The notes: a model not told the origin generated them from the sequence alone. Counted from the first letter of the stretch, positions 1 through 8,386 are shown. The stretch is 64,000 bases of DNA from an uncultured Oscillospiraceae bacterium (GCA_947626345.1 CANQSF010000009.1:20673-84672); one strand, 5' to 3'. Translations and numbers: made by a program.

Positions 1-4
1 CAAT

Positions 5-1507
5 ATGGCGTATTTCTACAATGAGCCGTCCCACACCTTCAGCGAGTATCTGCTGATCCCCGGCTATACCTCGGAAAACTGCGTGCCGGACAACATCAGC
101 CTGAAAACGCCCCTGGTGCGCTACCGCCGGGGGGAGAAGCCGGCCATCAGCCTGAGCATCCCTATGGTGTCGGCCATCATGCAGTCTGTGTCCAACGACA
201 CCTTGGCCATCGCCCTGGCCAGGGAGGGAGGCATGAGCTTCATCTACGGCTCCCAGTCCATCGAGGACGAGGCGGCCATGGTGGCACGGGTGAAGAACTA
301 TAAGTCCGGCTTCGTGGTCAGCGCCTCCAACGTGACGCCGGACGCCACGCTGGGGGACATCCTGGCCCTGAAGGCGAAAAACGGCTTTTCCACCGTGGCC
401 GTCACCGACGACGGCACGGCAAACGGAAAGCTCTTGGGCATCGTCACCAGCCGGGACTACCGGGTCAGCCGCATGGCCCCTACGGAGGTGGTCCGGGACT
501 TCATGACGCCCCGGGAGAAGCTGGTCACCGCCCCCGAGGGCACCAGCCTGAAGGAGGCCAACGACATCATCTGGGACCACAAGCTCAACGCCCTGCCCAT
601 CGTGTCCGAGGATGGGCGGCTACAGTACTTCGTCTTCCGCAAGGACTACGACAGCCACAAGGAGAACCCCGATGAGCTGCTGGACGCCGGCAAGCGGCTG
701 ATGGTGGGCGCGGGCATCAACTCCCGGGACTACGCCCGGCGGGTGCCGGCGCTCATCGAGGCCGGGGCGGACGCGCTGTGCATCGACTCCTCTGAGGGCC
801 ACTCCGTCTGGCAGAAGAAGACCATCGCCTGGATCCGGGAGCGCTACGGCGACAGCGTCAAGGTGGGCGCGGGCAACGTGGTGGACGAGGCCGGGTTCCG
901 CTTTCTGGCGGCGGCCGGGGCCGACTTCGTGAAGGTGGGCATCGGCGGCGGCTCCATCTGCATCACCCGGGAGACAAAGGGCATCGGCCGGGGCCAGGCC
1001 ACGGCGCTGATCGAGGTGGCCAAGGCCCGGGACGAGTACTTCGCCGAGACGGGCATCTACGTGCCCATCTGCTCCGACGGCGGCATCGTGTACGACCACC
1101 ACATCACCCTGGCGCTGGCCATGGGTGCGGACTTCGTCATGCTGGGCCGGTATTTCGCCCGCTTCGACGAGAGCCCCACCCCCAAGCTGAACATCAACGG
1201 CACCATCGTCAAGGAGTACTGGGGCGAGGGCTCCAACCGGGCCCGGAACTGGCAGCGCTACGACCTGGGCGGGGCGGAGAGCCTCAGCTTCGAGGAGGGC
1301 GTGGACAGCTATGTCACCTATGCCGGCGGCCTGCATGAAAACGTCCAGAAGACCCTTTACAAGGTCAAGTCCACCATGTGCAACTGCGGCGTGACCACCA
1401 TCCCCGAGCTGCAGCGGGACGCCAAGCTCACCCTGGTGAGCGCCACCAGCATCGTGGAGGGCGGCTATCACGACGTGACGCTGCGCACCACCAGCTCCAT
1501 CAAGTGA
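5..1507 (+). CDS. guaB: IMP dehydrogenase, trichomonad-type
   Basis: Oxidises IMP to XMP with NAD+, the committed step of guanine nucleotide synthesis, in the cytosol. The 500-residue protein is a TIM barrel interrupted by a CBS-pair region at about residues 105-215. The catalytic cysteine is C319 in [17 protein letters not shown], and the flap carries the general-base pair R418-Y419 in NWQRYDLGG. The substrate loop [20 protein letters not shown] and DSS are present. From memory, length, catalytic numbering and most motifs match the Tritrichomonas foetus enzyme more closely than the Bacillus or E. coli type, whose loop reads GPGSICTTR. The ATG lies four bases into the window, so its ribosome binding site and promoter are not visible. 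The fhs gene follows after 13 bases, so the two one-carbon/purine genes are probably co-transcribed. Confidence 0.95.
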   Translation: MAYFYNEPSHTFSEYLLIPGYTSENCVPDNISLKTPLVRYRRGEKPAISLSIPMVSAIMQSVSNDTLAIALAREGGMSFIYGSQSIEDEAAMVARVKNYKSGFVVSASNVTPDATLGDILALKAKNGFSTVAVTDDGTANGKLLGIVTSRDYRVSRMAPTEVVRDFMTPREKLVTAPEGTSLKEANDIIWDHKLNALPIVSEDGRLQYFVFRKDYDSHKENPDELLDAGKRLMVGAGINSRDYARRVPALIEAGADALCIDSSEGHSVWQKKTIAWIRERYGDSVKVGAGNVVDEAGFRFLAAAGADFVKVGIGGGSICITRETKGIGRGQATALIEVAKARDEYFAETGIYVPICSDGGIVYDHHITLALAMGADFVMLGRYFARFDESPTPKLNINGTIVKEYWGEGSNRARNWQRYDLGGAESLSFEEGVDSYVTYAGGLHENVQKTLYKVKSTMCNCGVTTIPELQRDAKLTLVSATSIVEGGYHDVTLRTTSSIK

Positions 1508-1520
1508 GGAGGAAGCCTCT

Positions 1521-3188
1521 ATGACCGACATCGAGATCGCCCAGGCTTGCCAGATGCAGCCCATCGCCGCCATCGCCGACAAGGCCGGCGTGGACGAAAA
1601 ATATCTGGAGCCCTACGGCAAGTATAAGGCTAAGGTGGACTACGCCCTGCTGGACGAGTGCCACCGGCCGGACGGGAAGCTCATTCTCGTGACCGCCATC
1701 ACCCCCACCCCCGCGGGGGAGGGCAAGACCACCACCAGCATCGGCCTGGCCGACGGCCTGCGCCGCATCGGCAAGAACGCAGTCCTGGCCCTGCGGGAGC
1801 CCTCTCTGGGCCCCGTGTTCGGCGTCAAAGGCGGCGCGGCCGGCGGCGGATACGCCCAGGTGGTGCCCATGGAGGACATCAACCTCCACTTCACCGGGGA
1901 CTTTCACGCCATCGGCGCGGCAAACAACCTCTTGGCCGCCATGCTGGACAACCACATCTACCAGGGCAACGCCCTGCACATCGACCCCAAGACCGTCACC
2001 TGGAAGCGGTGCGTGGACATGAACGACCGGCAACTGCGGCACGTCATCGACGGCATCGGCGGGCGGGTCAACGGCGTGCCCCGGGAGGACGGCTACGACA
2101 TCACCGTGGCCACGGAGATCATGGCGGTGTTCTGCCTGGCCAGCTCCATCCACGACCTCAAAGAGCGGCTGGGCTGCATCGTGGTGGCCTATACCTACGA
2201 CGGCGCGCCGGTGACCGCCAAGGACCTGAAGGCCGTGGGGGCCATGGCCGCCCTTCTGAAGGATGCCCTCAAGCCCAACCTGGTCCAGACCCTGGAGGGC
2301 ACCCCCGCATTCGTCCACGGCGGGCCCTTCGCCAACATTGCCCACGGCTGCAACAGTGTGCTGGCCACCCGCATGGCCATGCGCCTGGGGGATTACGCCG
2401 TCACCGAGGCCGGCTTCGGCGCGGATCTCGGCGCGGAAAAATTCCTGGACATCAAGTGCCGCTACGCCGGGCTGACCCCCTCCGCGGTGGTGGTGGTGGC
2501 CACCATCCGGGCGCTGAAGATGCACGGCGGCCTGGCCAAGACCGAGCTGGGAAAAGAGGATCTGGCGGCCCTGGAAAAGGGCATGCCCAATCTGCTGCGG
2601 CACGTCAGCAACATCAAAAACGTCTACGGCCTGCCCTGCGTGGTGGCGGTGAACCGCTTCCCCACGGACACGGAGGCGGAGATAGAGCAGGTCATCGCCA
2701 GCTGCTCCAAGCTGGGCGTGAAGGCAGTGCTGGGCGAGTTCTGGGCCAAGGGCGGCGCCGGCGCCACGGACCTGGCCGCCGAGGTGGTCCGGGTGTGCGA
2801 GACGGAAAAACCGGACTTCCGCTTCAGCTACGAGCTGGACCTGCCGCTGGAGAAGAAGATCGAGGCGGTGGTGCAGAAGGTCTACGGCGGCACGGCCGTC
2901 AACATCCTGCCGGCGGCGGCCAAGCAGATCGCCCGGCTCACCGACCTGGGCTTCGGCGGCCTGCCCGTGTGCATCGCCAAGACCCAGTACAGCTTCTCCG
3001 ACGACCCGGCCTTGCTGGGCGCGCCGGAGGACTTCACCGTGACGGTAAAGGAGGTCAAGGTCTCCGCCGGCGCGGGCTTCGCCGTGGTGCTCACCGGCGA
3101 CATCATGACCATGCCGGGCCTGCCCAGGGTCCCCGCAGCCGAGAAGATCGACGTGGACGACAGGGGCGTCATCTCCGGCCTGTTCTGA
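1521..3188 (+). CDS. fhs: Formate-tetrahydrofolate ligase
   Basis: ATP-dependent ligation of formate to tetrahydrofolate, giving 10-formyl-THF for purine synthesis and formyl-Met-tRNA, or entering the methyl branch of the Wood-Ljungdahl pathway. The 555-residue length is normal. The nucleotide loop [20 protein letters not shown] is at about residues 61-80, followed by [21 protein letters not shown] and [17 protein letters not shown], all hallmarks of the family. The start is ATG 1521, preceded by GAGGAGG. It is immediately downstream of guaB and ends in a strong hairpin, so guaB-fhs forms a likely two-gene unit. No other acetogenesis genes are visible, so a C1 role beyond biosynthesis is not shown here. 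Confidence 0.97.
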   Translation: MTDIEIAQACQMQPIAAIADKAGVDEKYLEPYGKYKAKVDYALLDECHRPDGKLILVTAITPTPAGEGKTTTSIGLADGLRRIGKNAVLALREPSLGPVFGVKGGAAGGGYAQVVPMEDINLHFTGDFHAIGAANNLLAAMLDNHIYQGNALHIDPKTVTWKRCVDMNDRQLRHVIDGIGGRVNGVPREDGYDITVATEIMAVFCLASSIHDLKERLGCIVVAYTYDGAPVTAKDLKAVGAMAALLKDALKPNLVQTLEGTPAFVHGGPFANIAHGCNSVLATRMAMRLGDYAVTEAGFGADLGAEKFLDIKCRYAGLTPSAVVVVATIRALKMHGGLAKTELGKEDLAALEKGMPNLLRHVSNIKNVYGLPCVVAVNRFPTDTEAEIEQVIASCSKLGVKAVLGEFWAKGGAGATDLAAEVVRVCETEKPDFRFSYELDLPLEKKIEAVVQKVYGGTAVNILPAAAKQIARLTDLGFGGLPVCIAKTQYSFSDDPALLGAPEDFTVTVKEVKVSAGAGFAVVLTGDIMTMPGLPRVPAAEKIDVDDRGVISGLF

Positions 3189-3202
3189 GAGCACGATCGC
3201 AA

Positions 3203-3232
3203 AAGAAAGCCTCCCGTCCGGGAGGCTTTCTT
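3203..3232 (+). terminator. Hairpin terminator after fhs
   Basis: Perfect 14-bp stem (3203-3216 with 3219-3232) whose right arm ends in GGCTTTCTT. There is only a two-base gap at the apex and no separate U run beyond CTT. It ends fhs. Its last bases overlap the -35 of the next promoter. Confidence 0.7.
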
Positions 3233-3259
3233 GCAACAGGCCACGGCGTGTGCTATACT
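3231..3259 (+). promoter_or_regulatory. Promoter for the tmk-family gene
   Basis: TTGCAA (3231-3236), 17-bp spacer, TATACT (3254-3259) preceded by TG at the extended -10 position. The predicted start of transcription is near 3266, leaving a leader of about 16 bases before the ATG at 3282. The -35 box shares two bases with the fhs terminator stem. Confidence 0.7.
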
Positions 3260-3281
3260 CGGGGAGAGAAGGGGTGACGAA

Positions 3282-3941
3282 ATGGAGAAAAAAGGAAAAC
3301 TGATCGTCATCGAGGGGCTGGACGGCAGCGGCAAGGCCACCCAGGCGAAGGCGCTCTATCAGGCCCTGGCCGACCGGGGCGAGATGGTGCGGGAGGTGTC
3401 CTTCCCGGACTATGCCAGCGACTCCTCCGCGCTGGTGAAGATGTACCTGCGGGGAGATCTCGGGTCGGAGCCGGGGGATGTGAACGCCTACGCGGCCTCC
3501 GCCTTTTACGCCGTGGACCGGTACGCCAGCTTCAAGCGGGACTGGGAGGAGTTTTACCGCGACGGGGGCATGATCGTGGCCGACCGGTACACCACCTCCA
3601 ACGCGGTGCACCAGTGTTCCAAGCTGCCGGAGGGGGAGTGGGACGGGTTCTTGCAGTGGCTGTTCCAATTTGAATACGACCTGTTGGCCATCCCCGCGCC
3701 GGACAGGGTGATCTATCTGCGCACCAGCGCCGAGACCACCCACGACCTGCTCTTGAAGCGCTACGGCGGGGACGTAAGCCGGGAGGACATCCACGAGGCG
3801 GACGCGGCCTACATGGCCCGCAGCCGGACGGCGGCGGAGTACTGCGCCAAGCGCCTTGGCTGGACGGTGGTGGAGTGCCTGCGCCAGGGGGTCATGCGCC
3901 CGGTGGAGGACATCCACGCCGAGATCATGGGGCTGCTTTGA
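3282..3941 (+). CDS. tmk: Thymidylate kinase family protein
   Basis: P-loop nucleoside monophosphate kinase expected to phosphorylate dTMP to dTDP. The protein has 219 residues. The Walker A is GLDGSGKATQ near residues 11-20, the DRY motif lies in VADRYTTSNAVHQ, and a lid-like segment is around LLLKRYGGDVSREDIHEAD. The alanine after the P-loop lysine (GKATQ rather than GKTTQ or GKSTQ) departs from the usual TMPK loop and may mark a clostridial paralogue with a different deoxynucleotide preference. ATG 3282 was chosen because AGAAGGGG sits at the right distance. A TTG further upstream would place the promoter inside the gene. The gene is monocistronic, with its own promoter and a following hairpin. 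Confidence 0.85.
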   Translation: MEKKGKLIVIEGLDGSGKATQAKALYQALADRGEMVREVSFPDYASDSSALVKMYLRGDLGSEPGDVNAYAASAFYAVDRYASFKRDWEEFYRDGGMIVADRYTTSNAVHQCSKLPEGEWDGFLQWLFQFEYDLLAIPAPDRVIYLRTSAETTHDLLLKRYGGDVSREDIHEADAAYMARSRTAAEYCAKRLGWTVVECLRQGVMRPVEDIHAEIMGLL

Positions 3942-3959
3942 CTTACAAGCGGATAGAAC

Positions 3960-3987
3960 AGGCCGCCGGGGTCTTCCCGGCGGCCTT
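3960..3987 (+). terminator. Hairpin terminator after tmk
   Basis: Perfect 11-bp GC-rich stem (3960-3970 with 3976-3986) and a five-base loop, starting 18 bases after the tmk stop. The U tail is weak. Confidence 0.6.
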
Positions 3988-4031
3988 CACATATGTTCGC
4001 CGCCGGCATAGGATGAGCCGGGTGATGCTCA

Positions 4032-4841
4032 TTGAGCGACGCAGAAAAGCTGACCGCCGTTGCTCTGGCGGAGGTAGGGTACCGGGAGAAGGCATCCAAC
4101 ACCTCCCTGGACGACCCGGCGGCCAACGCCGGCAGCGCCAACTGGACGAAATACGCCCGTGACCTGGCCGCGGCGGGGTATTATAACGGCAACAAAAACG
4201 GCTTCGAGTGGTGCGATGTGTTCGCGGATTGGTGCTTTTACCGCGCCTTCGGCCCGGACGCCCAGCGCATCCAGTGCCAGAGCGGCCCACTGGGGGCGGC
4301 GGTGCCCTTCTCCGCGGGGTACTATCAGGCCCAGGGGCGGTATGACCGCAGCCCGCGGGCGGGGGACCAGGCCTTCTTCCGGGAAAACGGCGCGCTGGTC
4401 CACACCGGCATCGTCACGCAGGTGCTGGCGGACGCTGTGGTCACCGTGGAGGGCAACGCCAACGACCGGGTGGAAAAGCGCACCCACCGGCTGGACGATC
4501 CCTACGTGGCGGGCTTCGGCCATCCGCTTTATGACGGGGAGGCGGGCGGCACAGCCGCCGGCGGGTTTCCCGCCGCCCAGGTGGGTCCGGCGGTGAGCGT
4601 GCAGGCGAATCTGCTCTTTCAGGGCCACAGCGGGCCCCAGGTGCGCGCGCTGCAGCGGCTGCTGGCCGGGGCGGGCTTCACCGGCGGGGAGGGGCAGCGC
4701 CTGCAGGCGGACGGCGTCTTTGGCCCCGCCACCGCGAAGGCGGTGCTCCAGGCACAAAAGGCGCTGTTTCCCGATGAGCCGGACCAGTGGGACGGCCAGG
4801 TGGGCCGCCGCACCTGGTCGGCGCTGCTGCAGGCAGAATAA
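4032..4841 (+). CDS. CHAP-domain amidase with peptidoglycan-binding domain (endolysin-like)
   Basis: Probable peptidoglycan hydrolase of 269 residues. Residues 1-165 form a CHAP (NlpC/P60-like) domain with the nucleophile in EWCDVFADWCF (C61) and the histidine in HTGIVTQV. Residues 195-268 form a PG_binding_1 domain with QVRALQRLL and ADGVFGPATAKAV. There is no signal peptide, which fits a phage-type endolysin more than an exported housekeeping hydrolase. No holin or other phage gene is nearby, so it is an isolated gene here. TTG 4032 is the first possible start because an in-frame stop lies just before it, and the ribosome site is weak. Confidence 0.8.
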   Translation: MSDAEKLTAVALAEVGYREKASNTSLDDPAANAGSANWTKYARDLAAAGYYNGNKNGFEWCDVFADWCFYRAFGPDAQRIQCQSGPLGAAVPFSAGYYQAQGRYDRSPRAGDQAFFRENGALVHTGIVTQVLADAVVTVEGNANDRVEKRTHRLDDPYVAGFGHPLYDGEAGGTAAGGFPAAQVGPAVSVQANLLFQGHSGPQVRALQRLLAGAGFTGGEGQRLQADGVFGPATAKAVLQAQKALFPDEPDQWDGQVGRRTWSALLQAE

Positions 4842-4845
4842 GACC

Positions 4846-4867
4846 GCGCCCCGGACCTCCGGGGCGC
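4846..4867 (+). terminator. Terminator-like hairpin after the CHAP gene
   Basis: Nine-bp perfect stem GCGCCCCGG / CCGGGGCGC with loop ACCT, five bases after the stop. There is no U run. It lies between convergent genes. Confidence 0.45.
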
Positions 4868-4887
4868 AGCTGCTGAAGGGGGATCGT

Positions 4888-5277
4888 TCAGATCCCCAAA
4901 ATGTAGAACCCGTTATATTCTTTGGCGGCATACAGCCAGTCGGCCAGGACTTCATACTCTAAAGGCTTTTCCTCGCGGATCTTTCCAATGATGGGGTCGA
5001 TCGATCCCGGCGCATAATAATTGATGCCGCATATATCGACTATGCCGCTTTTCAGGTCGTTGTAGGTCCCACAGTCGAAGAATTGGCTATACTCCCGGTA
5101 AAATGTATCATCATCATCTGCATACAGGGAGTCGTTCTGCCAATGATGTATCGCGTCTACCGCAACGATATCTTTGAGCGGAGTTCCGGCGGGAAGTCTG
5201 CAGAACTGTATTTCTATAAACGCGGAACCGCCGTATTCTTTTCGCTTTTCCTGAGAGTCAAAAACGTGGAATAACAT
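4888..5277 (-). CDS. Hypothetical protein
   Basis: 129 residues, not recognised. It is acidic and rich in aromatics, with no signal peptide or membrane segment, so probably cytosolic. A central run DDDDTFYREYSQFFD and the C-terminal YEVLADWLYAAKEYNGFY are the most distinctive segments. The ATG at 5277 was chosen because GGGAGGG lies upstream. A GTG five codons earlier overlaps that site. Base composition is clearly lower in GC than the housekeeping genes around it, which suggests an accessory gene. It is convergent with the CHAP gene and reads from its own extended -10 promoter near 5331. Confidence 0.6.
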   Translation of the reverse strand: MLFHVFDSQEKRKEYGGSAFIEIQFCRLPAGTPLKDIVAVDAIHHWQNDSLYADDDDTFYREYSQFFDCGTYNDLKSGIVDICGINYYAPGSIDPIIGKIREEKPLEYEVLADWLYAAKEYNGFYILGI

Positions 5278-5330
5278 GATGTTCCCTCCCACAAACGACG
5301 ATCTGCCGTGCAGTCCTGTCCTCAGCCGTT

Positions 5331-5339
5331 ATTATACCA
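5331..5339 (-). promoter_or_regulatory. Extended -10 promoter for the 4888-5277 gene
   Basis: The minus strand reads TGGTATAAT. No good -35 is present at 17 bp (TTCTTT), so recognition would rest on the extended -10. The leader is about 45 bases. Confidence 0.5.
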
Positions 5340-5360
5340 TGATCTGTCAGAAAAAAGAAT

Positions 5361-5387
5361 ACCTCTGAGATTTTCAGAGGTCTTTTT
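5361..5387 (+). terminator. Orphan rho-independent terminator
   Basis: ACCTCTGA / TCAGAGGT stem with loop GATTT, an A6 run on the left and T5 on the right, so it could act in both directions. It lies between two divergent genes with no gene of its own, so it looks like a remnant or an attenuator. Confidence 0.55.
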
Positions 5388-5415
5388 CTGGCGATGATCT
5401 GCCCTTGATGGCTCT

Positions 5416-5451
5416 CCCCGGCTTGAAGCCGGGGGATTTTGATGTTATACT
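5416..5451 (+). promoter_or_regulatory. Promoter with its -35 inside a hairpin loop
   Basis: TTGAAG (5423-5428), 17-bp spacer, TATACT (5446-5451) with TG at the extended position. It lies upstream of the lipoprotein gene at 5502. The -35 overlaps the loop of a CCCCGGC / GCCGGGG inverted repeat (5416-5422 with 5428-5434). Confidence 0.55.
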
Positions 5452-5501
5452 CGTGACAAGAAAAGAAAGGGCGGGATCGGCATCTGAGGGGGGAGAGCTT
5501 G

Positions 5502-6065
5502 ATGAAACGCTTTTGTCTCTGGATCGCGGTGTTACTGTCTGTGCTCACCTTATGCGGCTGCCAAAACAAAGAAGACCCGGGTCCTTATGACGTCGCGTAT
5601 GATGGAAAGACCTATACCGTGGATCAGGAACAGGGAACGATCACCTGCGATGGGGTCGTCTACCAGTTCGAGGTCTCCAGCAGAGGCGGTGACTCTGTCG
5701 AGCTGGATATCACGTACCCGGACGGTTCCAGATACTATTGGACGATGGATGGAAGCTTCGGTCACGGCGGGTGGAGCGATGACTATGACCCGGAGGGTTC
5801 AGGCTATGTGCCGGGAGACGTCCTGTGGGATGTGTTATTTCTGGGATCGGCCGGTCAGGAGCGCTCCGGTCCAAGCCCAATACTGGCAGTCGTCCTGCTG
5901 GCGTTGGGCGCGTTCCAAGCGATCTCGCCCCGGACGGCGTGGATGATAGGATATGGTTGGCGTTTTAAGGATGCCGAGCCCTCTGACCTGGCCTTGACGG
6001 TGGATCGGATCGTGGGCGTCTTACTGATCTTGGCCGGTATCATCTGCCTGGTGGCAGCGATTTAA
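5502..6065 (+). CDS. Putative lipoprotein with C-terminal membrane helices
   Basis: 187 residues, family not recognised. The N-terminus MKRFCLWIAVLLSVLTLCGC is a lipoprotein signal with the acylated cysteine at residue 20. A short beta-rich extracytoplasmic domain follows, with YDGKTYTVDQEQGTITCDG and DITYPDGSRYYWTMDGS. The C-terminal part has two hydrophobic segments (SPILAVVLLALGAFQAI and IVGVLLILAGIICLVAAI), so the protein is probably anchored at both ends. ATG 5502 follows AGGGGGGAGAG. It is preceded by its own promoter and ends before a bidirectional terminator shared with panE. Confidence 0.65.
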   Translation: MKRFCLWIAVLLSVLTLCGCQNKEDPGPYDVAYDGKTYTVDQEQGTITCDGVVYQFEVSSRGGDSVELDITYPDGSRYYWTMDGSFGHGGWSDDYDPEGSGYVPGDVLWDVLFLGSAGQERSGPSPILAVVLLALGAFQAISPRTAWMIGYGWRFKDAEPSDLALTVDRIVGVLLILAGIICLVAAI

Positions 6066-6120
6066 CGTTCTGCTTTTCGGGCTGAAGGACTGGCCGTGAC
6101 CAACGGCATACAAAAGCGAT

Positions 6121-6153
6121 GAGCCGGCCCGCAGGCCGGCTCGCTGCTTTTTA
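6121..6153. terminator. Bidirectional terminator between convergent genes
   Basis: Nine-bp stem GAGCCGGCC / GGCCGGCTC with loop CGCA. It is followed by GCTGCTTTTTA on the plus side and by CGCTTTTG when read on the minus strand. It serves the lipoprotein gene on the left and panE on the right. Confidence 0.8.
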
Positions 6154-6155
6154 TA

Positions 6156-7169
6156 TTACAGCAGGTCATCAAACAAATGGATGTTGTCCTTGGACAGCGA
6201 AAGTTCCCCCGCTTGCTCTTTCTTGACGACTTCCACGATCCGGTCGTTGATGGGAGTCGGTACGCCGCATTTCTTGCCCCATTTACAGACCACGCCGTTG
6301 ATGGCGTCGATCTCACAGGGTTTTCCGTGTTTCAGATCCTGCAGCATGGAGGGCTCGATGCCGCGGTGCTTTTTCATGGCGATGGGCAGCAAAAACTCGG
6401 CAAACGCCCGTTTGAGGGAGCCGTTATAATAAAACAATTTGGTGATATCTTTTCCCTGTACCGGAGCAAATACAGCGCTGGCGGCGTGGCCCACATCGAT
6501 ACATTCCTTCATGCAGCGGACGGCTACTTTGCGGGCGGCCTTGTCCTCGCTCACGTCTCCAAACAGACCGCCGATCACTGTTCCCAGACCGGAAAACGTG
6601 GCGTTGATCAAAAGCTTGGACCATCTGGCGCCGATCAAGTTCTCTTCCACATAAACGGGGCACATGGTCTCCAAAAGCTGCTTTACCAAACGCACCTGTT
6701 CGTCGGTGATGCCGTCCATCTTGCCCATATGAAAAGAGAGACTGTCCGGACTGCTGGTGAGAGTGCTCTCGCCGGGAGCGGAAAGGGTGGCGCCCCATTC
6801 CACCACGCAGCCCATCGTATGATCCTGCCCCACGATGTTGGCGATGTCGGGCTCGGGAATGCCGTTTTGCAAGGTCACGATCACGCCCTGCTCCGACAGC
6901 ATCGGTTTGAGGGAAGTGACGACTTCTTCATTGAAAAGCTGCTTCGTCATCAAAAAGATGACGTCATATTTTCCGGACATCTCGTCGGGGAAGATGGCGT
7001 TCACCGGAACGGTAAGATCCACGGTGCCTTTGATATGAGCTCCCTTTTCCCGCAGCGCCTGAATGTGGGCTTTATTACGATTGACCAATTCGACCGGCTG
7101 GCCGGCTTTGGACATATAGGCTCCCAGCACAGTGCCCAGTGAACCGGCGCCATAAATCGCGCATCTCAT
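6156..7169 (-). CDS. panE: 2-dehydropantoate 2-reductase (ketopantoate reductase family)
   Basis: NADPH-dependent reduction of ketopantoate to pantoate in coenzyme A synthesis, or a related 2-oxoacid reductase. The protein has 337 residues. It starts with a Rossmann loop MRCAIYGAGSLGTVLGAYMSKAG, and NRNKAH after strand 2 fits NADPH. The ApbA C-terminal half contains KLLINATFSGLGTVIGGLFGDV with the expected K and N, and PSMLQDLKHGKPCEIDAINGVV, a family hallmark. The start was set at the ATG preceded by AAAGGAG. No other pantothenate gene is nearby and several paralogues of this family act on other oxo acids, so substrate identity is inferred. Confidence 0.85.
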   Translation of the reverse strand: MRCAIYGAGSLGTVLGAYMSKAGQPVELVNRNKAHIQALREKGAHIKGTVDLTVPVNAIFPDEMSGKYDVIFLMTKQLFNEEVVTSLKPMLSEQGVIVTLQNGIPEPDIANIVGQDHTMGCVVEWGATLSAPGESTLTSSPDSLSFHMGKMDGITDEQVRLVKQLLETMCPVYVEENLIGARWSKLLINATFSGLGTVIGGLFGDVSEDKAARKVAVRCMKECIDVGHAASAVFAPVQGKDITKLFYYNGSLKRAFAEFLLPIAMKKHRGIEPSMLQDLKHGKPCEIDAINGVVCKWGKKCGVPTPINDRIVEVVKKEQAGELSLSKDNIHLFDDLL

Positions 7170-7210
7170 GGGGGATCTCCTTTCTGTAAAAAAATAGAAA
7201 TCATAGGCTG

Positions 7211-7239
7211 ATTCTACCAAACCCACCATGGAATGTCAA
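7211..7239 (-). promoter_or_regulatory. panE promoter
   Basis: On the minus strand: TTGACA (7234-7239), 17-bp spacer, TAGAAT (7211-7216) with TGG before it (extended -10). The leader is about 35 bases with an AAAGGAG site. Confidence 0.75.
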
Positions 7240-7264
7240 CCGGCCGGGCGCGTGGACTGCGCGG

Positions 7265-7375
7265 CTATGACAGGAGGGCGGCCGCATTCGGCAGGCTGCG
7301 GACCACGTCTCCGTCCAGGTCCATGCTGATGAGCTGGGAGCAGGTGTTCTCCGTCACATAGTCGTAGTGAAACAT
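7265..7375 (-). pseudogene. Truncated TSCPD-domain-like gene
   Basis: A 36-residue reading frame starting MFHYDYVTENTCSQLI. This resembles the N-terminus of small TSCPD-domain proteins, which begin with a similar aromatic/threonine/cysteine strand (from memory of the family). After SMDLDGDVVR the family would continue with a Gly-Gly-Cys-Asn segment and more cysteines. Here the frame turns into SLPNAAALLS and stops. The ATG overlaps the glutathione peroxidase stop (TGATG), the arrangement of a translationally coupled second gene. I read it as the 5' remnant of a deleted gene. A genuine 36-residue protein is the alternative. Confidence 0.45.
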
Positions 7376-7914
7376 CACAGCAGCTCCTCCACTTTCGCCT
7401 TCAGCTTGTCCATGGAGTCCGTAGGCTCGAACCGCCCGGCGATATTGCCGTACCGGTCGATGACGAACTTGGTGAAGTTCCACTTGATATTGCCGTTGTT
7501 CTTATAGTCCTTGTCCATCTTCTTGACGATGGGCTTCAGTACCAGTGCCATGTGACCGCTGAATCCGCCGAATGCGGTGTTGGCCGTGAGATGTTTGTAA
7601 AGGGGGATGGCGTTTGTCCCGTTCACATCGATCTTGGAAAACTGGGGGAAGGTGATGCCGAAGCGACCCGTGCAGAAGGAGTGTATCTCCTCGTCGGTGC
7701 CGGGGGCCTGGTCCATGAACTGGTTGCAGGGGAAGTCCAGGATCTCCAGACCGTCCTTCTGGTGCGCCTCATACAGGTCCTGCAGCTCACTGTACTGGGG
7801 CGTAAAGCCGCAGCCGGTGGCGGTGTTGACGATGACCAGAACCTTGCCCTTATACTGCTCCAGGGAGACCTCACCGCCGTCCTGCGCTTTTACTGTAAAG
7901 TCATAGATACCCAT
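7375..7914 (-). CDS. Glutathione peroxidase-family thiol peroxidase
   Basis: Reduces hydroperoxides in the cytosol. In anaerobic Firmicutes such enzymes usually use thioredoxin rather than glutathione. The protein has 179 residues. The peroxidatic cysteine is C35 in NTATGCGFTPQY. The second family motif ILDFPCNQFMDQAPGTDEEI follows, with a cysteine in FPCNQ as possible resolving residue, and the C-terminal KWNFTKFVIDRYGNI carries the conserved WNF. Cysteine replaces selenocysteine. ATG 7914 follows AAAGGAGG. A consensus promoter lies upstream and the gene is followed by a TSCPD-like fragment. Confidence 0.93.
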   Translation of the reverse strand: MGIYDFTVKAQDGGEVSLEQYKGKVLVIVNTATGCGFTPQYSELQDLYEAHQKDGLEILDFPCNQFMDQAPGTDEEIHSFCTGRFGITFPQFSKIDVNGTNAIPLYKHLTANTAFGGFSGHMALVLKPIVKKMDKDYKNNGNIKWNFTKFVIDRYGNIAGRFEPTDSMDKLKAKVEELL

Positions 7915-7964
7915 GTCTGTTCCTCCTTTGGCGTATAAAAATTTAATTTTGTGACATCGATCGC

Positions 7965-7993
7965 AGTATACACCCCCTTTACGCAAATGTCAA
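7965..7993 (-). promoter_or_regulatory. Consensus promoter for the peroxidase gene
   Basis: On the minus strand: TTGACA (7988-7993), 17-bp spacer, TATACT (7965-7970). This is one of the best sigma-70-type matches in the window. No PerR-like palindrome was recognised. Confidence 0.8.
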
Positions 7994-8039
7994 TAGGAAA
8001 ACATTAAATTGATTAAAATATATAGACGGCGAGCATTGC

Positions 8040-8373
8040 TCCGGCCCCCGGAGGCGGCGGCCCTGAGCGCCCTGCAGAGCGGCTATCAACTCATCGACAC
8101 GGCCAACGCCTACCTGAACGAGAAGGCCGTGGGCCGGGCCATGAAACGCTCCGGTCTGCCCCGGAAGGATATCTTTCTGGAGACCAAGCTCTGGCCCGCT
8201 TTTTATGAGCAGCCTGACGCCGTGGAAAAGACCCTGGCCCGGCTGGACACGGACTATATCGACCTTCTGCTGATCCATCAACCCGCAGGCAACTATGTGG
8301 CCGGATACCGGCTCATGGAGAAGGCGTACAAGGAGGGCAAGGTCCGGGCCATCGGCCTTTCCAACTTCACCGT
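8040..8373 (+). pseudogene. Aldo/keto reductase remnant, truncated at both ends
   Basis: The reading frame encodes about 105 residues of an aldo/keto reductase: ALSALQSGYQLIDTANAYLN with the catalytic Asp and Tyr, FLETKLWP with the Lys, LLLIHQP with the His, and GKVRAIGLSNF. The N-terminal strand before this and the whole second half of the barrel are missing. After SNFT the frame loses similarity at about 8373, which is where the promoter of the next gene begins. Intact members have about 270-290 residues. It therefore looks like a decayed gene interrupted by the incoming 8445-9374 gene. Confidence 0.75.
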
Positions 8374-8377
8374 TGTA

Positions 8378-8386
8378 TGCTATAAT
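8378..8386 (+). promoter_or_regulatory. Extended -10 promoter for the 8445 gene
   Basis: TGCTATAAT, a perfect extended -10. The -35 region (TTTCCA at 17 bp) is poor. It lies directly at the end of the aldo/keto reductase remnant. Confidence 0.6.

Noticed and set aside
1500..3917. Very long minus-strand open frame (805 codons) opposite fhs and tmk
   Set aside because: It mirrors two well-supported plus-strand genes, translates to low-complexity Val/His/Gly/Leu-rich sequence with no known motif, and arises because GC-rich third positions remove stops from the antisense frame.
4032..4841. Prophage suggested by the endolysin-like CHAP gene
   Set aside because: No holin, structural, integrase or terminase gene is near, and both sides are ordinary chromosomal genes.
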